Shown here: positions 1 through 6,925 of the stretch, piece after piece
Layout of the letters: each line of letters starts with the position of its first letter
Position numbering within the stretch: position 1 is the first letter of the stretch
NCBI RefSeq assembly: GCF_000772965.1
Contig: NZ_JPVQ01000015.1
Location: 1-64,000, forward strand
Length of the DNA stretch: 64,000 nucleotides
Source of the DNA: Ureibacillus massiliensis 4400831 = CIP 108448 = CCUG 49529
GTDB taxonomy: Bacteria > Bacillota > Bacilli > Bacillales_A > Planococcaceae
Direction of reading: 5' to 3'
The notes under the pieces: generated by a model
Databases searched by the model: none
What the model was told of the DNA's origin: nothing
Seen by the model: only the letters and a program-made list of their open reading frames with translations
Made by a program: the position numbers and the translations under genes

Positions 1-432
1 TTTTGTGATTTTCAATTTTTCATAGAAGTTTTGACACTACCTTAAGACAGCTATCTCATGACTTCCAATTCCCCTTAACAAATATTTACAACTTTATTTT
101 AATAACGCCGCAAAAAAATAATGGTTTCAAATTTGTTTATATTTATCCAAAATTCAGTTTTATATTTTAAACAAAACCTTCTTTCATTATTCCTAAATCT
201 ATTACATTAAGTTATCAAATTTAAGATAATCATTTACATAACTTCTTATTATTGTACTTACTATACTTGAGAGTACGTTAATTGTTATAGTTAAATATTA
301 AACAGTCTCTATAACCAACAAGAATAACTAAATTTTAATTAAACGATCCTTTTATTCCCATTTCAAAATATTTTTTATTTACTTGAGATTTTTTTAAAGA
401 ATTTACGTTTTTAATGTGAGGAGGTGGTTTTG
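1..432. other. AT-rich intergenic leader upstream of ECF sigma gene
   Basis: This stretch of more than 400 bases is very AT-rich and holds no convincing reading frame on either strand. A good sigma-A -35-like TTGACA is present at 31-36, but no matching -10 box follows at the right distance. It presumably carries the promoter of the downstream ECF sigma gene, possibly autoregulated, but I could not identify the element with confidence. The gene to the left lies outside the window. Confidence 0.5.
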
Positions 433-972
433 TTGAATGAGCAGATTATACAAAAAATTATATCGGGTGATAAACAAGCATTTCGTGTCATCGTAGATAC
501 ATATAAGCAGCCACTCGTCAGCTATTTAACTTATCAAACAAAAGACGAGGAATTGGCAAAGGATATTGCACAGGAAACATTTATTAAATGTTATGAAAAC
601 TTAGTTAAATTTAAGGGTGAACATTTTAAGGCTTGGCTTTTTCGCATTGCGATTAATCAACTGATGGATTTTAAAAGAAAACATAAAGAGGATGCAACAC
701 CACTTGAGGAAACACCATCACTTCACACCCCTGAATTATTAATGATTGAAAGAGAGCAAACCAAGTTGCTTCATCAATGGCTAGAAACATTGGAAGACAA
801 AACACGCCAAATTTTTGTCCTTAAGTATGCTAGTAACTGCTCGTACGAAGAGATTGCCGAGACACTACATATTCCACTAACAGAAGTACGAAATCGTCTG
901 TATAGAACAAAAAAGCGATTAAGAGAATCAAAGTTGAAGGGAGATATGAAAAGTGCATTGCTTATCGATTGA
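433..972 (+). CDS. ECF-type RNA polymerase sigma factor
   Basis: This is a small (about 179 aa) sigma-70 family protein with only regions 2 and 4, typical of extracytoplasmic-function sigma factors that direct RNA polymerase to stress promoters. Region 2 spans about residues 10-85 and includes DIAQETFIKCYE followed by FKAWLFRIAINQL. Region 4 spans about 110-165 with the helix-turn-helix CSYEEIAETLHIP. I place the start at TTG 433, eight bases after a near-perfect AGGAGGTG at 419-426; an in-frame GTG at 424 would lie inside that ribosome-binding site. The stop overlaps the next gene, a membrane anti-sigma factor, so the two form a regulatory pair. Which SigW/SigV/SigM-like group it belongs to cannot be told by eye. 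Confidence 0.93.
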   Translation: MNEQIIQKIISGDKQAFRVIVDTYKQPLVSYLTYQTKDEELAKDIAQETFIKCYENLVKFKGEHFKAWLFRIAINQLMDFKRKHKEDATPLEETPSLHTPELLMIEREQTKLLHQWLETLEDKTRQIFVLKYASNCSYEEIAETLHIPLTEVRNRLYRTKKRLRESKLKGDMKSALLID

Positions 973-2332
973 AGACTTATATGATTTTATCGAGGGACGA
1001 TTAAATGAAGATGAAATGGCGAAATTTGATGAGCATATTCAATCGTGTGCGACCTGCTCATTACAATTAGAAGAACTCCTTGAAGAGGAGAGTGAAATGT
1101 TTTCCATGTTCCCATCTGTAAGTGTTGATGAATCATTCACAAATCAAGTGATGATTCAGTTACCGGCGACAAAGACAGTAGATACAAAAAAACGAGACTT
1201 TCGAGCAGCGTTTGCAACAGTATTTGTATCAGCGGCATTATTATTTCTTGTGTTTTTAGGCTTACAAGATAAAACAATGGAAACAGTAACGAGTTCTTCC
1301 TCTGTAAATATTAACGTAAAGGAGGTTAATGTTACGGACGCTTCCATAGAAGTGATATTAGCTACGTCTGGCTATGATGGTAATGAACTTTTCTTTAATG
1401 AATCAATCAGCGATAATGACAATCAAGTCTCACTTGTTTTACCAAATGGTGAAAGGGAATCAATAGGTTTTTATGCTGATCAATCAAAAAATGAAATTAC
1501 TTATGAGTTTTCATTATTTGATGTCCCATATAATGAGTTTGAACTACTCTTTGATTTTAAACGGATTTATGACGTAGATGGACATTGGACCTTTGAAGTT
1601 CCTATTGATCGTAAGGAATTGTTAGCTAAAACAGAAAACGTTACTCTACGTTCTTCTTTTGAAAAAGATGGAGTGAATGTGAATTTCATTCGTGCACAAC
1701 ATGGTCCGTACAACACCATGGTTAAATTTGATACAAAATTCACGGAGGATATGGCAACATTTGTAGAGCAGCAAGTAGCTCAATATACAGCCGAATTACC
1801 ATTAGCTGAAAAAAATCATTTTGTAGGTTATAATGCACAAATTCTATATAAAGTAATTGACGCAGATGGACAAACATTAAATCGCTCAAACCTTGAAGAT
1901 ACTATTAGCATTCAAAATGATCGTTACGCCCATACTGAAACAATTGGCACATATCCAAGAGTACAAGAAGGTGGCTACATATCAGTGATTGGTGCAAAGT
2001 TTGAGCTACCGACGAATGTAAGATATGCACTAACAGTCGATCAATTACCATTTACATTCTCGTATAAAGACACAGAATATGAAATAAAACTCCTACCAAA
2101 TGGACAACTTGAAATTTCTTCAGATGCGAATACAACTACGATTAATCAATGGGAAATAACAGTCGATAACGAAATTGCATGGGATACTGCCAAATTACGA
2201 GCTGATGATCAAAAGCAGTATAAAACATTTACGATGAAAGAGAACATAAATTTAGATTCCTTTATTCTTTACGGTCAAACAGAAACGAATCTCATTTATT
2301 TTGATGAAGCCATTCGAGTGAATCTATATTAA
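953..2332 (+). CDS. zinc-type (ZAS) transmembrane anti-sigma factor
   Basis: The product is about 459 aa. Residues 1-45 carry the H-x3-C-x2-C signature of zinc-associated anti-sigma domains (His28, Cys32, Cys35), which bind and silence ECF sigma factors in the cytoplasm. A single membrane segment runs at about residues 84-104. The remaining roughly 350 residues are predicted to be extracellular, rich in beta-type sequence, and presumably sense the inducing signal. The start is GTG 953, with GGGAG at 939-943, inside the 3' end of the sigma gene (20-bp overlap, translational coupling). The long outer domain resembles DUF4179-type anti-sigma factors in layout, but I did not recognise a specific ligand domain. 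Confidence 0.88.
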   Translation: MHCLSIEDLYDFIEGRLNEDEMAKFDEHIQSCATCSLQLEELLEEESEMFSMFPSVSVDESFTNQVMIQLPATKTVDTKKRDFRAAFATVFVSAALLFLVFLGLQDKTMETVTSSSSVNINVKEVNVTDASIEVILATSGYDGNELFFNESISDNDNQVSLVLPNGERESIGFYADQSKNEITYEFSLFDVPYNEFELLFDFKRIYDVDGHWTFEVPIDRKELLAKTENVTLRSSFEKDGVNVNFIRAQHGPYNTMVKFDTKFTEDMATFVEQQVAQYTAELPLAEKNHFVGYNAQILYKVIDADGQTLNRSNLEDTISIQNDRYAHTETIGTYPRVQEGGYISVIGAKFELPTNVRYALTVDQLPFTFSYKDTEYEIKLLPNGQLEISSDANTTTINQWEITVDNEIAWDTAKLRADDQKQYKTFTMKENINLDSFILYGQTETNLIYFDEAIRVNLY

Positions 2333-2390
2333 TATATGCAGTAGACTGTGAATCTTTAAGCTCGATCTATTTTAATATTTCAAATCTAAA

Positions 2391-2428
2391 GAACCTATTC
2401 AAGGCACTTAACTTGAATGGGTTTTTTT
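2391..2428 (+). terminator. Rho-independent terminator after the sigma/anti-sigma operon
   Basis: Arms CCTATTCAAG and CTTGAATGGG (one G-T pair) flank a short loop and are followed by a run of seven T on the plus strand. It ends the ECF operon and could also stop the convergent tauE transcript. Confidence 0.85.
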
Positions 2429-2478
2429 ACATTTTAAATTTTGAACGTTTCTTTGTTTAGTCTCTGGGAAATGCTTTT

Positions 2479-3255
2479 CTACAATATATCGATCCATATT
2501 TTTATTGTTGTTGCTAAAATTAAAACCGCTAATATTCCTTTTAAAACGTTTGTATTTATCTTTTTGCTAATTTTCGCACCTATAGGAGCTGCAACTATTC
2601 CGGCAATAATCACAACAACCGCTGGTAAATATTCAACTTGCCCTGTTGTTAATTTACCAATGGAACCTGCAATGGACGAAATAAACGTAATCGCTAAGCT
2701 AGATGCTATAGTCATTCGTGTAGGAATTCGAAGTATTAATAATAGAATTGGAATCAACAAGAATCCTCCTCCAGCACCTACGATACCCGCACCAATTCCG
2801 ACAGTAAATGCTAAAATTCCAGCAAGTGGTTTATTAAATGTTACTTTATCTAAAGGAATACAATCATTTTCTTTCTTAGGAATAAACATCATAATTGCTG
2901 CCAACAAAGCTAAAATTCCGTAAACAATATTCACTTGTTGTTCTGATAAATGTTGTGACTCAATACTACCAATTAAAGTACCAATTAAGGAAAATATACC
3001 CATAATGATAATTAGAGGTTTATTTAAATACTCTCCCTTACGAAAACCAATGACACCTGCTATGGATACAAACAAGACGTCAAGTGCACTAATTCCTGAA
3101 ACTTCATGTGCTGTTAGACCATGAAACCCAAACAACGGTGGAATCATCAGAAGCATTGGATATTTAACTATAGCACCACCTATTCCTAGCATTCCTGAAA
3201 GAAATGATCCTATAAAACCAATTAGGAATAGGAGGATCATATAACTAGTTTCCAT
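2479..3255 (-). CDS. TauE/SafE family sulfite/sulfur-compound exporter (YrkJ-like)
   Basis: This 258-aa, highly hydrophobic protein has about seven or eight membrane helices and glycine-rich segments (FIGSFLSGMLGIGGAIV near the N terminus, GIGAGIVGAGGGFLLIP in the second half). The two form the internally repeated TauE/SafE fold, which exports sulfite, thiosulfate or organosulfonates. I chose the ATG at 3255 with AAGGG upstream; an in-frame extension of 45 residues to 3390 overlaps the terminator of the upstream gene and is unlikely. It is the last gene of the sulfur cluster and most likely removes the sulfite made by the neighbouring persulfide dioxygenase. No CstR-like palindrome is visible directly upstream, so it may depend on readthrough from the dioxygenase gene or on an unrecognised promoter. 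Confidence 0.88.
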   Translation of the reverse strand: METSYMILLFLIGFIGSFLSGMLGIGGAIVKYPMLLMIPPLFGFHGLTAHEVSGISALDVLFVSIAGVIGFRKGEYLNKPLIIIMGIFSLIGTLIGSIESQHLSEQQVNIVYGILALLAAIMMFIPKKENDCIPLDKVTFNKPLAGILAFTVGIGAGIVGAGGGFLLIPILLLILRIPTRMTIASSLAITFISSIAGSIGKLTTGQVEYLPAVVVIIAGIVAAPIGAKISKKINTNVLKGILAVLILATTIKIWIDIL

Positions 3256-3307
3256 GTTGTTCCCTTCTTTCTTTATATTAAAATTTATGAGACTACACAT
3301 TAAGAAG

Positions 3308-3335
3308 AAAAGTGAGTTGATGAACAACTCACTTT
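3308..3335 (-). terminator. terminator hairpin after the rhodanese-MBL gene
   Basis: A perfect 11-bp stem (AAAGTGAGTTG with CAACTCACTTT, loop ATGAA) lies 40 bp downstream of the rhodanese-MBL stop. On the minus strand it is followed by TTTTCTTCTT, a moderate U-tract, so readthrough into tauE is possible. Confidence 0.7.
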
Positions 3336-3374
3336 GAATATGCAAAAGAATTACAATCATATTTTTCCTATCGA

Positions 3375-4502
3375 TTAACGAACAGCGCATCGGTTAGGAC
3401 CGATTTCCATCTCCATCTGTTCATCGTTGTTAGGGGTGATTTTCCCCATATTTACTTGACGAATTTGTTGATACGCATTTGGCTGTGGGGGCAAATGATT
3501 CGTTACTGTGTGTCGAAATTCTTCTTCACTTTCAATATTCAACCCGTGGTTTTCAGCAAACAAATCGCCTAAACGTTTCGCTACAGTCCCGTCCTCATTT
3601 AATTCATCTATTATCATAAAGTGAGCTGGTAGAACGATTAAATCCTCTGCTAATTCTCGATAACGAAGGTATAATGTTTCACGAAGATCTCCTACCCAAT
3701 CTTCTGCAAGACCAGCTAAATCTGGACGACCAATTGAATCAATGAACAAAATATCGCCAGTTAATAAATACTTATTATCAACGATAAATGAAGTGGAACC
3801 AATTGTATGGCCCGGTGAATAAAGTACGCCAACTTCAATTTGAGATTCACCAATTTCCACTTTTAAGCCATCTTCAAGTGGTGTGTAATCGAAAACTACT
3901 TCTTCTGCATCTTTTGGTGGTAAGTAGTAAGTAGCACCCGTTTCTTCTGCAATATAGCGACCACCAGAAATATGATCTGCATGTAAATGTGTGTCGAATA
4001 CATGTTTAATTTCTATATTTTTCTCTTTAGCAAAGTTAGTAAATACTTCTGTAAAACGAACCGCATCAATAATCGCTGCTTCACCTCCAGAAGTAATCAT
4101 ATACGAAAGACAACCTTTCCCCAGACGTACGAATTGATAAAGCTCTCCGCCACCAGTTAAGTTACCTATTTTAATTGGTTCAAGATATGAACTCCAAGAT
4201 TTCATCCCATCTTCAAGATAGAATACGTCTAGGCCTGTTTCGGAGATCATTTCTGCCACCATTATTGATGACCCTTCTTTTGCACAAACAACTAATATAT
4301 CCCGATCGGTTGGAAGTTTTGGTAAGATTTCTTCTACACCGTCTAATAAATCAAAATATGGGATATTTAAATAATCAAAACTATGACCTTCAATTCTCCA
4401 GTCATCATAATCATCTCTGTTACGAACATCTAAAATAAATAAAGGTTGATCTTCAATTACTTTACGAGCAACTTGTGCTGCTGTCATTTTATTAATTGCC
4501 AT
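3375..4502 (-). CDS. yrkH: rhodanese / metallo-beta-lactamase persulfide dioxygenase (YrkH-like)
   Basis: The 375-aa cytosolic protein fuses an N-terminal rhodanese-like domain (about 1-110, active-site loop CAKEGSS with Cys73) to an ETHE1-like metallo-beta-lactamase domain (about 115-340). The latter shows the iron-site motif HLHADH (His172, His174, Asp176, His177), His232 in SPGHT, Asp250 in TGD, the GRPD segment near 258 and His294. Such proteins oxidise glutathione, bacillithiol or coenzyme A persulfide to sulfite. The domain order is reversed relative to staphylococcal CstB, where the dioxygenase comes first. A CstR-like palindrome at 4509-4524 overlaps its ribosome-binding site (GGGGG, nine bases from ATG). 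It appears to be its own transcription unit between terminators. Confidence 0.92.
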   Translation of the reverse strand: MAINKMTAAQVARKVIEDQPLFILDVRNRDDYDDWRIEGHSFDYLNIPYFDLLDGVEEILPKLPTDRDILVVCAKEGSSIMVAEMISETGLDVFYLEDGMKSWSSYLEPIKIGNLTGGGELYQFVRLGKGCLSYMITSGGEAAIIDAVRFTEVFTNFAKEKNIEIKHVFDTHLHADHISGGRYIAEETGATYYLPPKDAEEVVFDYTPLEDGLKVEIGESQIEVGVLYSPGHTIGSTSFIVDNKYLLTGDILFIDSIGRPDLAGLAEDWVGDLRETLYLRYRELAEDLIVLPAHFMIIDELNEDGTVAKRLGDLFAENHGLNIESEEEFRHTVTNHLPPQPNAYQQIRQVNMGKITPNNDEQMEMEIGPNRCAVR

Positions 4503-4508
4503 TCAATA

Positions 4509-4524
4509 TTACCCCCATAGGTAT
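4509..4524. promoter_or_regulatory. putative CstR operator upstream of rhodanese-MBL gene
   Basis: The 16-bp site TTACCCCCATAGGTAT matches the ATAC-N8-GTAT pattern of the three other sites in this cluster with one mismatch. It lies only 7-22 bp upstream of the start codon and overlaps the ribosome-binding site, so bound repressor could act as a roadblock. Assignment to CstR is inference from the shared motif and the adjacent regulator gene. Confidence 0.65.
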
Positions 4525-4541
4525 TTATTTTTAGTTTTTAA

Positions 4542-4564
4542 ATGGAAGGGAATATCCCTTCCAT
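4542..4564 (-). terminator. terminator after the TusA-rhodanese/DsrE operon
   Basis: A perfect 10-bp inverted repeat (ATGGAAGGGA with TCCCTTCCAT, 3-base loop) lies 50 bp past the DsrE stop, followed on the minus strand by TTTAAAAACT. It separates the DsrE gene from the rhodanese-MBL promoter region. Confidence 0.75.
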
Positions 4565-4616
4565 CAGTTCATCCAATGTAACAAGGTTATAAATTTTAAT
4601 TTAAGTTACTGTAGTT

Positions 4617-5012
4617 TTAGAATGTTAAAGTCGGTGCTGCATCTTTTGCAAATTCAAGGAATGTAACGGCTCCCCCAACTTCGATTCCATCAATAAAATC
4701 ATCTTTTGTTAAATTCATTACGTCCATCGTCATTTGACACCCGATGAATTTCACACCCATTTCTTGAGCCATTTCCACTAATTGTGGAATGCCTGGTATA
4801 TTCGCTTTCGCAAATCCTTCTGCAAGGTGTTCACGACCTTCTGGCATCGGTAATTGTTGCATTGCTTGTTTATGAATTAAGTTAAGTCCATCAAATGTAA
4901 AAAATATGGCAACCTCTTTTTCTGTTGCCGCTGCAGCAGTTGCAATATTAAATACTTTATAAGCATCAAAAAGACCACCGTTACTTGCAATAATCGCTAC
5001 TTTGTTAGACAT
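4617..5012 (-). CDS. yrkE: DsrE/DsrF-like sulfur-carrier protein (YrkE-like)
   Basis: This 131-aa cytosolic protein has the DsrE fold signature VAIIASNGGLFDAYKVFNIA near the N terminus and a conserved cysteine (Cys92) in GCQMTMDVM, the position that carries sulfane sulfur in DsrE2-type proteins. It probably receives persulfide sulfur from the TusA-rhodanese fusion encoded 19 bp upstream on the same transcript. Together with the rhodaneses and the dioxygenase it forms a sulfur relay. Its exact donor and acceptor cannot be read from sequence. Confidence 0.9.
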   Translation of the reverse strand: MSNKVAIIASNGGLFDAYKVFNIATAAAATEKEVAIFFTFDGLNLIHKQAMQQLPMPEGREHLAEGFAKANIPGIPQLVEMAQEMGVKFIGCQMTMDVMNLTKDDFIDGIEVGGAVTFLEFAKDAAPTLTF

Positions 5013-5031
5013 AATAAATTCCTCCAGTTAA

Positions 5032-5595
5032 TTATAATTTTTTAGTTATATCGCTAGTCCAAGAACTCATTCCTGGTAAAACGTTATACACTTTCTTAAA
5101 GCCTTTTTCAAAAAGTTTACGTGCAGCTAAGTCACTACGTTTTCCTGTACGACAAATAACAAAGATTTCTTGATTTGCATCTAATTCATTTGTACGATCA
5201 TCTAATTCACCCATTGGCATTGATATTGCCCCATCAATATGACCAAAAGCAAACTCGGCCTGTTCACGAATATCAAGAATGATTCCACCATTCGCTGCTC
5301 GCTTAATCACTTCATCATTTGTTATCGTTTGTTCAAATTTCTTTTCGATTGCTTCATCATCACCATTTTTACGAATGTAGTGAAGTAAAATATCTTGATT
5401 TTCCGTCGTACCGATATATTGATGACCAACACTTTCAGCCCATGCTTTTAAGTCAGCAATTGAACCTTTGTCTGTAGCTTGCACTTCTAAAATTTGTCCA
5501 TCAGTTAAATCATTCATTGCTTTTCTCGTTTTTACAATAGGCATTGGGCAAGCTAACCCTTTTGCATCTAATTGAACGTCTGCTTTAATTGACAA
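5032..5595 (-). CDS. yrkF: TusA-rhodanese fusion sulfurtransferase (YrkF-like)
   Basis: The 187-aa protein begins with a TusA domain (about 1-76), recognised by the CPMP motif with Cys16, and ends with a rhodanese domain (about 90-187) with the active loop CRTGKRS (Cys148). TusA domains carry persulfide and rhodanese domains transfer it, so the fusion likely passes sulfur between thiosulfate or low-molecular-weight persulfides and DsrE or the dioxygenase. The start is TTG 5595 with AAGGAG 11 bases upstream. A CstR-like palindrome lies at 5613-5628. It is followed by the DsrE gene after 19 bp. S. aureus CstA likewise combines TusA and rhodanese modules in one chain, an analogous solution. Confidence 0.92.
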   Translation of the reverse strand: MSIKADVQLDAKGLACPMPIVKTRKAMNDLTDGQILEVQATDKGSIADLKAWAESVGHQYIGTTENQDILLHYIRKNGDDEAIEKKFEQTITNDEVIKRAANGGIILDIREQAEFAFGHIDGAISMPMGELDDRTNELDANQEIFVICRTGKRSDLAARKLFEKGFKKVYNVLPGMSSWTSDITKKL

Positions 5596-5612
5596 TCTTT
5601 ATCCAACTCCTT

Positions 5613-5628
5613 ATACGGTATAGGGTAT
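5613..5628. promoter_or_regulatory. putative CstR operator upstream of yrkF-yrkE
   Basis: The sequence ATAC-GGTATAGG-GTAT fits the ATAC-N8-GTAT pattern found at four places in the cluster. It lies 18-33 bp upstream of the TusA-rhodanese start, where bound protein would block transcription initiation or elongation. Confidence 0.7.
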
Positions 5629-5660
5629 TAATATGTTTAAAATTTTTTTGAAGAGAAGGT

Positions 5661-5957
5661 CTATTCAACTTTCCCTTCCCAAGATAGCATTCCACCTATC
5701 ATATTTGTAACGTCATAACCATAATCCTGTAAGTATTGTGCTGCCTTTCCACTACGTCCACCTGAACGACAAATCAAAATGTAAGGTTTATTCTTATCAA
5801 GCTCATGGACACGGAATTCTAGTAATCCTAATGGTATATGAATTATTCCAGGAATATGACCTGCTTGGACTTCACCTACTTCACGTACATCAATTAAATT
5901 TAATTCTTCACCATTTTCTATTCGTTGTTGAAGTTCTTTCGTACTAATCTCTTTCAT
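5661..5957 (-). CDS. single-domain rhodanese sulfurtransferase
   Basis: The 98-aa protein is one rhodanese domain with the CH2-type signature LIDVREVGEVQAGHIPG and the active-site loop CRSGGRS (Cys63). It would accept sulfane sulfur on Cys63 and pass it to a thiol acceptor. It lies 24 bp downstream of a membrane-anchored rhodanese gene and probably shares its transcript, starting from the operator at 6345-6360. It is cytosolic, with no signal or membrane segment. Confidence 0.9.
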   Translation of the reverse strand: MKEISTKELQQRIENGEELNLIDVREVGEVQAGHIPGIIHIPLGLLEFRVHELDKNKPYILICRSGGRSGKAAQYLQDYGYDVTNMIGGMLSWEGKVE

Positions 5958-5981
5958 TTCATTCTCCTCCTAAATTTATTT

Positions 5982-6329
5982 TTATCCTTTCCATGCACTC
6001 ATTCCACCACGAACATTTGTGACGGATTCATATCCTAATTTTTTAAGTTGTTTACAAGCCTGTGAACTTCTCACGCCACTTTGACAAATTACAACTATTT
6101 CTTTATCTTTTGGAAGCTTTGATAAATCAGAGCCTAAAGGGAGGTTCTTAAACTGATGAATGTTTTTGGCTTTATGTTCACCAGGAGTTCGAACATCTAT
6201 AAACACTTTATCTTTATCATTTAACATACCTTTTAGGGTATCTGTTGAAATTGTCTTTATACCTTTAATCGGCTTCATACGCCATACAATAAATAAAACT
6301 GCAACAATAATGATAATCCAAGTTTCCAT
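5982..6329 (-). CDS. membrane-anchored rhodanese (YqhL-like)
   Basis: The 115-aa protein has an N-terminal membrane segment (about residues 4-17, WIIIIVAVLFIVW) followed by a rhodanese domain with VFIDVRTPGEHKAKNI and the active loop CQSGVRS (Cys82). The positive residues after the helix (RMKPIKGIK) place the rhodanese domain in the cytoplasm at the membrane face. It is first in a two-gene unit with the soluble rhodanese and is preceded by a CstR-like operator and a GAGGAG ribosome-binding site. A role in handling sulfur entering across the membrane is inference. Confidence 0.88.
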   Translation of the reverse strand: METWIIIIVAVLFIVWRMKPIKGIKTISTDTLKGMLNDKDKVFIDVRTPGEHKAKNIHQFKNLPLGSDLSKLPKDKEIVVICQSGVRSSQACKQLKKLGYESVTNVRGGMSAWKG

Positions 6330-6344
6330 TTAACATCTCTCCTC

Positions 6345-6360
6345 ATACCGTATGGGGTAT
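6345..6360. promoter_or_regulatory. putative CstR operator upstream of the two rhodanese genes
   Basis: ATACC-GTATGG-GGTAT is a perfect 5-bp-arm inverted repeat matching ATAC-N8-GTAT. It sits directly upstream of the ribosome-binding site of the membrane-anchored rhodanese gene. Confidence 0.75.
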
Positions 6361-6376
6361 TTTACTATTTCAAATT

Positions 6377-6406
6377 AAAAGTCGTTTAAAATAATTAACG
6401 ACTTTT
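6377..6406 (-). terminator. terminator overlapping the 3' end of cstR
   Basis: A perfect 10-bp inverted repeat (AAAAGTCGTT with AACGACTTTT) straddles the cstR stop codon. It separates the repressor gene from the rhodanese pair, which has its own operator. Confidence 0.7.
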
Positions 6407-6658
6407 TACAAATAAATTTACAGCTTCTTGTACAGATTCATTTAATACTTCCTCGTCTCCATTCGCATTTTGGATACATTCAATTAAGTTTTGACTTACA
6501 ATCAGCCCAATTGATCGATCCACTCCTGAGCGAACAGCAGAAAGTTGAGTGATGACGGCTTTACAATCTTTTCCTTCTTCCATCATTTTCACTATACCTC
6601 GAAGCTGACCTTCTATTCTTTTAATTCGATTTTTAATTTTATCATCATATGAATTCAA
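6395..6658 (-). CDS. cstR: CstR-type persulfide-sensing repressor (CsoR family)
   Basis: The 87-aa all-helical protein belongs to the CsoR/RcnR (DUF156) family, seen in KNRIKRIEGQLRGI and the spacing of its two cysteines, Cys32 and Cys61. Copper-sensing CsoR has a His four residues before the second Cys; here that residue is Asn57, so the Cu(I) site is incomplete, as in CstR, whose two cysteines (C31/C60 in S. aureus) form sulfur cross-links on exposure to persulfides and release DNA. The start is TTG 6658 with GGGGG about eight bases upstream. The surrounding sulfur genes and four shared palindromes support this reading over copper sensing. Confidence 0.92.
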   Translation of the reverse strand: MNSYDDKIKNRIKRIEGQLRGIVKMMEEGKDCKAVITQLSAVRSGVDRSIGLIVSQNLIECIQNANGDEEVLNESVQEAVNLFVKSR

Positions 6659-6707
6659 GTATACCGCCCCCTTCTCAATTGTTTAATCATTACTGATAGT
6701 CATTATC

Positions 6708-6727
6708 ATATACCCCGTAAGGTATAT
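6708..6727. promoter_or_regulatory. putative CstR operator in the cstR promoter
   Basis: ATATACC-CCGTAA-GGTATAT is a perfect 7-bp-arm inverted repeat containing the shared ATAC-N8-GTAT core (6710-6725). It is the most symmetrical of the four sites and lies 50 bp upstream of cstR, implying autoregulation. Confidence 0.78.
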
Positions 6728-6882
6728 TGTCAACCCGAAAGGAAAATTAAATTTAAATTATCCAGACAAGAAATTACTAACCTATATCCACACAAAACAT
6801 AATTCCATCACTTCCCTATTCTAAATTCAATGTTAGTTTAAACAATTTTATCGTTAATAGAGCCGTTTCTTCACATAAAAAC

Positions 6883-6912
6883 CCCGAATAGTATTTTCAT
6901 TCACTACTCGGG
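6883..6912 (-). terminator. terminator after yqfO
   Basis: Stem CCCGAATAGT / ACTACTCGGG (one wobble) followed on the minus strand by GTTTTTAT lies 14 bp past the yqfO stop. Confidence 0.82.
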
Positions 6913-6925
6913 ATTTGTTCATTTG

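Noticed and set aside
2441-2923. 160-codon plus-strand frame opposite the TauE/SafE gene
   Set aside because: It is the antisense shadow of a clear membrane transporter gene.
6395-6658. Copper-sensing CsoR
   Set aside because: The His of the C-H-C copper site is replaced by Asn57, no copper chaperone or ATPase gene is near, and all neighbours handle sulfane sulfur.
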